Positions 58,346 through 64,000 of a DNA stretch of 64,000 nt are shown piece after piece. Under the pieces are notes generated by a model. The model was given only the letters and a program-made list of their open reading frames with translations, did not search any database and had not been told where the DNA came from. Both the position numbers and the translations under genes were made by a program. This DNA comes from Molanna angustata (taxonomy: Eukaryota; Arthropoda; Insecta; Trichoptera; Molannidae), in contig OY754972.1 in assembly GCA_963576475.1 (NCBI GenBank), positions 33,146,556-33,210,555 on the forward strand. The letters run 5' to 3'. How positions within the stretch are numbered: the stretch's first letter is position 1; every line of letters starts with the position of its first letter.

Positions 58346-59529
58346 ACAGAGCGCAAAATTTCAGAATATATAAACAGTAATAGGCCTACAAAACTTTCAT
58401 ACTCAGAATTTAGAATTTTTGTTTCAGTTAGGGTTTATCAACTTTTGAATTTTTACTTTATTTTTCTGTATATCTCAAAAACCATAAAAGCTAGAACCCT
58501 TTGAATTGGTGTAAATATAGAAAAATACAAAATCTCAAATATGTATTTTCAAAAAATTCCAAATTTTCTGAAACATTTTTTATTAAGAAATTTTTTTTTT
58601 ATGATAAATTTATATTTCCTAAATTTTTAAAAATATCGAAAAAAGCCGAAACACCCCAACTAGAAAATTTTCTATAAAAATATGGACATTGTAGTAGTCA
58701 TCTCACTTTTTTTAACAATTTTTATAAAAATTGAATTTAGTGACGACGGAGAACTCTCACGGGCGTGCTGTGCGATCCAGGTATGCCAATCAAAACTAAG
58801 GGCAAGGTCTACAAGACAGCGGTGAGACCTGCAATGACATATGGTGCGGAGTGCTGGACAGTTAAAGGCACACATGAACAAAAACTACATGTCAATGAAA
58901 TGAAAATGCTGAGGTGGGCAGGCGGGGTGACGAAGCTTGATAAAATTCGTAATGAATTAATAAGAGGAAGCTTTGGAGTAGCCCCCATACCAGAAAAACT
59001 TACAGAAAGCCGACTCAGATGGTATGGACATGTAATGAGGAGGCAAAACGATCATGTGGTGCTGCTCTGCTCTAGCACTCCCAGAAAGCAGAAAAGGAAA
59101 GGGACGTCCAATATCCACGTGGTGGGGCAATATGAGGAAGCTCATGGATAAAGCCCACATCCCAACCCCGACAATACAGGACAGATCATCGTGGCGCCAA
59201 AGGATTAGGAGAGCCGACCCTACCTAAAGTGGGATAAGACAAAGAAAAAGAAGAAGAATTTAGTAACGACATCGCTTCATACAATTTGAATGGCAGTGGC
59301 TTATACACAATATCTAAGAAGATAATAGTTTGATACTAAATGTCCATACATACCATCATGCTGTTTTCTTTATCTGGATAGGAAAAACAGACTGACCTCC
59401 ATACTATCTTGTCGTGACATATATACCTACATGTTATGTATATATAGAAAACAAAATATCTTAAAATATTCAATTATACCTACATACTATCGCCATCGAC
59501 AGTTGGATCTCATTTGTTACATGCAACTA
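58346..59529 (+). mobile_element. Helitron-like element, copy F, 5'-truncated and split by an RTE LINE
   Basis: 58346-58747 matches copy A from ACAGAGC onward (AATTTCAGAATATATAAACA, AGGCCTACAAAACTTT, CCGAAACACCCCAACTAGA). 59256-59529 continues from GAATTTAGTAACGAC to the terminal hairpin, with damaged ATTTGTTACATG and CAACTAC in place of CAACTAG. The 5' tip and the TG tract are missing. Confidence 0.7.
58748..59255 (+). pseudogene. 5'-truncated RTE-type LINE, 3' end, with 15-bp target-site duplication
   Basis: A 128-codon frame (58765-59151) shows the RTE ORF2 C-terminus: KGKVYKTAVRPAMTYG, ECW, EMKMLRW, DKIRNELIRGSFGVAPI and LRWYGHVMRR. After about 59080 the conserved continuation shifts frame, so the ORF end is artificial. 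The insertion ends in AAGACAAAGAAAAAGAAGAA. GAATTTAGTGACGAC flanks it on the left (58733-58747) and, with one change, on the right (59256-59270). RT and endonuclease domains are absent. Confidence 0.85.
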
Positions 59530-59953
59530 CATAGTTTATTGATTACGGATTGCGTTCATAATGAACGCTGAGTGCACATAGTGACGTTCTAAGCCGTTCA
59601 TAATGACCGAAAACAGACGCTCGAAAGACACTCTGTGGCGTTCAGATTGAACGTCGAGTGTTCGTACCAAACTCTCGGTAAAATTGTCGGGTGAAAGACG
59701 CTCTGATAGTTATAGTATCTGTTGACTTCTATTTTATCTGTGTAATGATGTCTTCTGTTTGTTTCTGTGGTATCTATTATTTCAGTTGACATCAGTTGAC
59801 ATTATTTATGATGACAATATGCATTCACAAAGAGGCTAATTTAAAAAAAAATATTCAAAAATTTCCAATAAAAGGTCAGAGTTCATAATTTACTAAACTG
59901 CAATAGACATGTATGATAAATGACATGTATGATATAACCTAAAAATAGACATG
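59530..59953. other. Repeat-like sequence with GTTCAGA/GTTCATAATGAAC motifs
   Basis: GCGTTCATAATGAACGC (59551-59567) is palindromic. GGCGTTCAGATTGAACG (59638-59654) resembles the terminal motif of the MITE candidate at 61611-61733. Before the RTE insertion at 59966 this region and 61590-61733 were contiguous. ATGTATGATAAATGA repeats occur at 59909, 59925 and 59951. Confidence 0.4.
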
Positions 59954-60107
59954 TATGATAAATGATTAGATACGCTGATGACATTCTCCTATTTGCCAAT
60001 ACAGAGTAAGAAATTAAATAAATGTTAACAGACCTCAAGAATCAATGCATTAGAGTGAGACTAATAATGAAAATTAATACTTAAGACAAAAATTACGTCC
60101 TCTATAG

Positions 60108-60711
60108 CAGGGGTGTCCGACTTGATTAGATCCAAGATCTACTATTTACTGAGGAAGCCCTGTGTGATCTACCAATTACATACTTCTTGAAATTTTAAAT
60201 GAAACAACATAGTTCAGTACACAATTGAGTAGTATTTTTTATTTTATTAAGAAGGAAAACATGCAAAACAGAAAATTATTCTTAGTAACTATTCTTAGTA
60301 TGTATATTAGTGTGAGCACTGCGTCTGAGCATCTCCCGCTAGATTAGCAAAATCAGGTTTGTAGTTGGAAATTGCCAACCTTAAAGAATCCCGTGTATGA
60401 ACGTCTGTCAAGCGAGAACAGTGTTTATTTTTTGTTTGTTTTAAGAAGGAAAATGCTGACTCACATAAATATGTTGAACCAAAACACGAATGTTCAACAC
60501 ATTTCTTCAAACATGGATATATCTCGTTGGATACCAATGCCCAGAAATCTAGATCCATAAAGTAACGTGATAACGTTAACGTAACGTGATGCGTGCAGCA
60601 GTTTGTGATTACGTTGCACAGTCTGTTCTACGTATTTATGTATGTTTTTATTTTTTGCCTTGCCACGATCGACTGGACTAATAGTCGCGATCGACCGGTT
60701 GGTCACCCCTG
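60108..60711 (-). mobile_element. hAT element, internally deleted, with perfect 8-bp target duplication
   Basis: The ends are CAGGGGTGTCCGACTTG on the left and, inverted, CAGGGGTGACCAACCGG on the right. CTCTATAG stands on both sides (60100-60107 and 60712-60719). The RTE reading resumes directly after the duplication. CAGGGGTG termini with 8-bp duplications are diagnostic of hAT elements. About 604 bp long, with only the transposase C-terminus left. Confidence 0.93.
60307..60558 (-). pseudogene. hAT transposase C-terminal (dimerisation) region
   Basis: 83 codons on the minus strand. DFWALVSNEIYPCLKKC, then FGSTYLCESAFSFLKQTKNK, SRLTDVHTRDSLRLAISNY and PDFANLA. The CESAFS...K.K...RLTD..L...LR pattern is the conserved hAT C-terminal motif, close to the group that gave rise to ZBED5- and GTF2IRD2-like vertebrate genes. 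The BED finger and catalytic DDE region are missing. Confidence 0.85.
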
Positions 60712-60821
60712 CTCTATAGGTTCAGAACCTATAAAAATTGATGGTCAAGATATTGGCAGAGTAGAATCATATGTCTACCTCAATCACACCGTGAAACTAG
60801 GAAGAGATAATTTAGAAGCAG

Positions 60822-61081
60822 CAGGGCTATTCATGAAGTTGATTACAGTAAAATTTAGATTAGCTTCAGATTTAAGCAATCTTTGAGGTTAAATCAATTA
60901 AATAATACTATAAATTTACAAAATAATTCATGATAATTTCATACTATACGTGAATATCAACAAATTTTCATGTTTAAATGTAGAGAAAGATTAATATTGG
61001 ATTATGATCGAGTACTGATTCATACATTTTTAAGATTAGGGCAAGCTAAGATCATGTGTCATAAGTAGCCCCCCCCCCCCT
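60822..61081. other. Unidentified insert of about 260 bp within the RTE LINE
   Basis: The RTE reading breaks after LEAA near 60815 and resumes at about 61082. The intervening AT-rich sequence has no recognised family and ends in 12 C. No clear target duplication. Confidence 0.5.
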
Positions 61082-61610
61082 GAACTAGAAAGAAGAAGAG
61101 GTCTAGGATGGGCTGCGTTCAGCAAATTATTAAATGTTCTGAAATCTAAAAATATCCCAATCCACTTAAAGAAAAAAGTTTTTGACGCTTGCGTACTCCC
61201 TGTACTCACTTACGGCTTTGCAACATCCGCATTGACTAAGAAAATGATGGAAAAACCAAGAGTGACACAAAGAGCGATGGAAAGAAGAATATTGAATATC
61301 TCGCTAAGGGACCATAAAGCTAATGAATGGATTAGGAAGAACACAGGAGTAGCGGATATGGCCAAAAGAATAGCGGAGTTAAATTGGAGTTGGGCGGGTC
61401 ATATATCTCCAAGGAGACCAAGAACAGGAAGCAGAAATGTGGGAAGGCCCCAGACAAGATGGTCCGATGACATCAAAAAAGTCGCAGGTCCAGAATGGCA
61501 CAGGATAGAGATCAGTGGAAGTCCAAGCGGGAGGCCTTTGTCCAATACTGGACTCAAGAAGACGCTGAGTAAGTAAGTATGATAAACGACATTTGACGTT
61601 TAAAACGCCC

Positions 61611-61733
61611 GATGCTGCGTTCAGATTGAAACGCCGCTCGAAAGCGTTTATTGAGATTGGTGTGAAAAACGCCATAATCTGCAACTTCAGGTACATCCGA
61701 CGCTCGACGTCGAGCGTTGTATCTGAACACAAC
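61611..61733. mobile_element. Short MITE with inverted termini (candidate)
   Basis: The left end GCTGCGTTCAGATTGAAACG and the right end, inverted, GTTGTGTTCAGATACAACG match at most positions. The interior is short, with CGACGCTCGACGTCGAGCG near the right end. Related motifs occur at 59540-59660. Confidence 0.45.
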
Positions 61734-62540
61734 CATGTATGTACATATGTTGTATTTACAAATTTCCCATTTCCTGCTTTGTTTTACTAATGAATTATCT
61801 TAGTATGGGTGTTGGTATAAATATATGTAGGCACATATACACTCCTGTAGATGCCATCAATCCTATTGCGAGAATTTTTTTAAAATTTATTTCACCACAC
61901 AACCGAGAAGGTATAAATATTAATTTATTTATTTACTTGACATTTGACACAAGAACTTCGTGGAATTCATTCATCCTGATAATGATGGTTAAATGACTTT
62001 CTACAAAACAGACAAAAAGGACAGAAGGAGGATCTGAAGAGACAGAAAGGACGGAAGATAGATTACGAAAAGATCATTCATTTTTATAATTGTTTATTCT
62101 ACCGTGGTAAACAATTATGCGCAAGCAAGACAATGTCTCTCGGGTTTTCCTATAGTACGGATATAAATAAATGGGTTTGTTACTCCATATCTTAGGCCAA
62201 AGTTTTTTTAGTGAATCATTCATACTTTCAATATGCCCATTTCAATCATACTTGCAATATCTTTCGTAATATTACATCGATTCAATTATATTCTTATTCG
62301 GCTTTTTTTTATTAAGCTATTTCAATAATTTGCGGTATTTAGCTCAACAAATAATTTACATTAAAGATGTATTGAATGTTAGACATGTACCTTTGATCAT
62401 AAATATTTACAAAACACGCGATGTTCATATTAAAGTTCCTAATACTTTTCTAGATTGTTCCGAATGTCTTGTAGGATTTCAGTAAGGCATTTTGTTTCAT
62501 TTTATGGGGAAAGTTGCATGCCCTAGTACCTACCCCATAA
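61734..62540. other. Unassigned AT-rich sequence
   Basis: No gene or repeat recognised. AGGACAGAAGGAGG/GACAGAAAGGACGG repeats near 62010-62055. Confidence 0.4.
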
Positions 62541-62918
62541 CAAGTGGCGTAGTTAGAGATTTAGGGCCCTCATGCAAAAACCACGTGAGGGCCTCCATAC
62601 ACAAAAAAGTTAAATGACATCATTTTTCTACAAATACGCGCAAATAGTATACATAGATATGCACATAATAGAGCAAAATGTAAATAAACTCACCGATTTA
62701 GTAAATTTATTTTTCCTTGCTTTTAATATTATTTGAATTCCCATAGGCAAAAGTTATTAAGTTCTATTTTTGAAATTTGTTTAAATTATATAAGTATGCT
62801 GTGTATACTTTCGATCTTTAGATTTATAATTTAATTTTCATACAGCGTGTTTATAAAATTGAGCCCTCTATCAAACTGGGTACTTATATTTACTTTGCAT
62901 GGCCCTGTTACGCTACTG
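62541..62918. mobile_element. Short hAT-like element with inverted ends (candidate)
   Basis: The left end reads CAAGTGGCGTAGTTAG and then GGGCCCTCATGCAAA. The right end, inverted, reads CAGTAGCGTAACAGGGCC then ATGCAAAG. The flanks CCCATAA (left) and CCCATAC (right) could be a decayed duplication. No transposase. Confidence 0.35.
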
Positions 62919-63349
62919 CCCATACCCAATAATATATTTATTGGTTATTTCTGTACCATTAGGGATATTAAAGAAATTTAACATAAGTGTATAATGAGGT
63001 TATATTTAATTATATAACATTCCTACTTATAAATAATATTGAGGGGATTCAAATAATTTGACCTAAAATTGACTTTTTTAAACTCGCTTATTGAGATTAT
63101 GTCAAAGTATGATTGAGGTTAAGAAAATTTGTAATTCAAAACAAGAATTAATATTTAATAAAGATTTACATAATATGCACGTAGTAATGAGAACATTATG
63201 TATATAAAAATTTGGTAAATGTTGAAGAACAGATCTTAGATGTCTTTATCATATAGGTACGCCAGCCATATTTGACAAAAATTGTATTTTACGGTTTCAT
63301 ATGCGACTGTGGCGAATTCGGTTCCAACTCTTCGATATCACCAATATCA
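62919..63349. other. Unassigned AT-rich sequence
   Basis: No supported feature. Confidence 0.4.
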
Positions 63350-63475
63350 CTTAAATACATCAAGATTGGAAAATTGCGATGTTTGGGTCACGTCGAAAGT
63401 ATGGAATAGTACCAATAAGAATAACTAAAGGAGAATGGCAACGTCTTCTTGTGAATGCCAGGACCCAACGAGGGT
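63350..63475 (+). pseudogene. LINE ORF2 C-terminal scrap, frameshifted
   Basis: One frame reads KIGKLRCLGHVESME, the next frame continues with VPIRITKGEWQ. The LGHVE.M motif is the common end of RTE/Jockey-like ORF2 proteins. It is joined to the RT fragment that follows in an order (C-terminus before RT core) that shows two separate insertions. Confidence 0.6.
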
Positions 63476-63479
63476 TGTG

Positions 63480-64000
63480 GCAAAGTGCCTCCCAAAGTAG
63501 AATCCACTATTTCGAATAAAGTATTGATACTATTGACTAAGATGCTATATTACCAATGCCGTATAGATCACAGATATACGAAACTGCTTAATCAGATATA
63601 CGATAATACAACAGCCAGTGTAAAACTTGACAAAACCACCGACCAGTTCCCAATAGAAAAGGGTGTGAGATAGGGAGATACAATATCACCAAAACTGTTC
63701 ACTGCTGTTCTGGAAAATTTGAGTTGGGAAGAAAAGGGCTTTAAAATAGACGGAATCAACGTGTCAAATTTAAGATTCGCAGATGACATCGTATTAATAC
63801 CCGAAGACCTTAATGAAGCGAAGTTGGACTTCTTATTAGCACAAGCAAGACAAAAATCATGACAAATATGATCCTCGGCGGTATACTTTAGACATTGATA
63901 AACAGATCATAGAGGAGGTCAATGAATACAAATATCTCGGCCACAACATCTTACTCCCCAGAGATAACCAGACCGCTGAGCTTCAGAGGAGAATTGGTCT
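63480..64000 (+). pseudogene. RTE-type LINE reverse transcriptase, inactivated, runs off the window
   Basis: RT fingers and palm: TKLLNQIYDN, ASVKLDKTTDQFPIEKGVR, a TAG stop (63671-63673) where the family has Gln, then GDTISPKLFTAVLENL, KIDGINVSNLRFADDIVLI (catalytic FADD at 63776-63787). A frameshift near 63850 moves the reading to EEVNEYKYLGHNILLPRDNQ in another frame, up to the window end. In the family this is the catalytic part of ORF2. Stop and frameshift make it dead. Confidence 0.85.

Larger units (their letters stand above)
59954..61589 (+). pseudogene. RTE-type LINE remnant, split by a hAT element and by an unknown insert
   Basis: 59966-60107 encodes the RT core with YADDILLFANTE (59971 onward) and stops. 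60712-60821 continues with EPIKIDGQDI and ESYVYLNHTVKLGRD. 61082-61576 continues with RGLGWAAFSKL, LPVLTYGFATSALT, RVTQRAMERRILN, WAGHI, then GSRNVGRPQTRWSDDIKKVAG. A deletion follows WAGHI and the extreme C-terminus is shifted. TATGATAAATGA (59954-59965) and TATGATAAACGA (61578-61589) look like the target duplication. In the family ORF2 encodes endonuclease and reverse transcriptase. This copy is dead. Confidence 0.85.

Noticed and set aside
61379..61736. Minus-strand ORFs at 61379-61732 and 61554-61736
   Set aside because: Antisense shadows of the RTE reading and of the MITE-like sequence.

Overview
This is a eukaryotic, repeat-dominated window with no convincing host protein-coding gene. 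Base composition is AT-rich. The mobile-element content is RTE-, Jockey- and R1-type LINE remnants, a Ty3/gypsy-type LTR retrotransposon, hAT remnants, Helitron-like elements and many CATA/TACC/TAGG short repeats. This points to an insect, most likely a lepidopteran. The lineage call is an inference from repeat types, not from a diagnostic gene. Most long ORFs are shadows of repeats.

Layout. 1-4008 holds two Helitron-like copies in opposite orientation plus fragments. 4060-4265 is a GTCTTG/CAAGAC palindromic repeat with a perfect 20-bp hairpin. 4276-34306 is a tandem satellite array of a 232-bp monomer, about 129 copies, broken by a 200-N gap at 23244-23443. Diagnostic variants show a higher-order organisation of 7-9 monomers. 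They also show a near-exact 6.9-kb block present on both sides of the gap (13686-20575 and 23444-30333, offset 9,758 = 42 x 232 + 14). The gap is out of phase by the same 14 bases, so its length is a placeholder.

34307-36732 is a mosaic of repeat fragments. 36997-45256 is an LTR retrotransposon inserted into a long (AT)n tract. Its 1.26-kb LTRs differ, as far as I can see, only by one 7-bp indel, yet the 5.7-kb interior codes for nothing but an integrase C-terminal piece. It looks like a young, trans-mobilised, non-autonomous element. Its interior carries two related hairpins with a compensatory base-pair change and a triplicated 155-bp segment.

45599-64000 is a graveyard of nested insertions, several of them resolvable to the base. 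Two tandem Helitron copies lie at 47461-49605. A LINE sits inside a TIR element (50064-52113). A Helitron and an R1-like LINE sit inside an older repeat whose uninterrupted paralogue lies at 57185-57757. A 27-bp minisatellite spans 55368-56620. An RTE LINE is inside a Helitron with a 15-bp target-site duplication (58346-59529). A hAT element with a perfect 8-bp duplication is inside another RTE LINE (59954-61589). A further RTE copy runs off the right end.

I found no operon-like or defence-like gene system. The most interesting signals are the satellite's higher-order structure and gap artefact, the Helitron family and the RNA-structure candidate in the LTR element.
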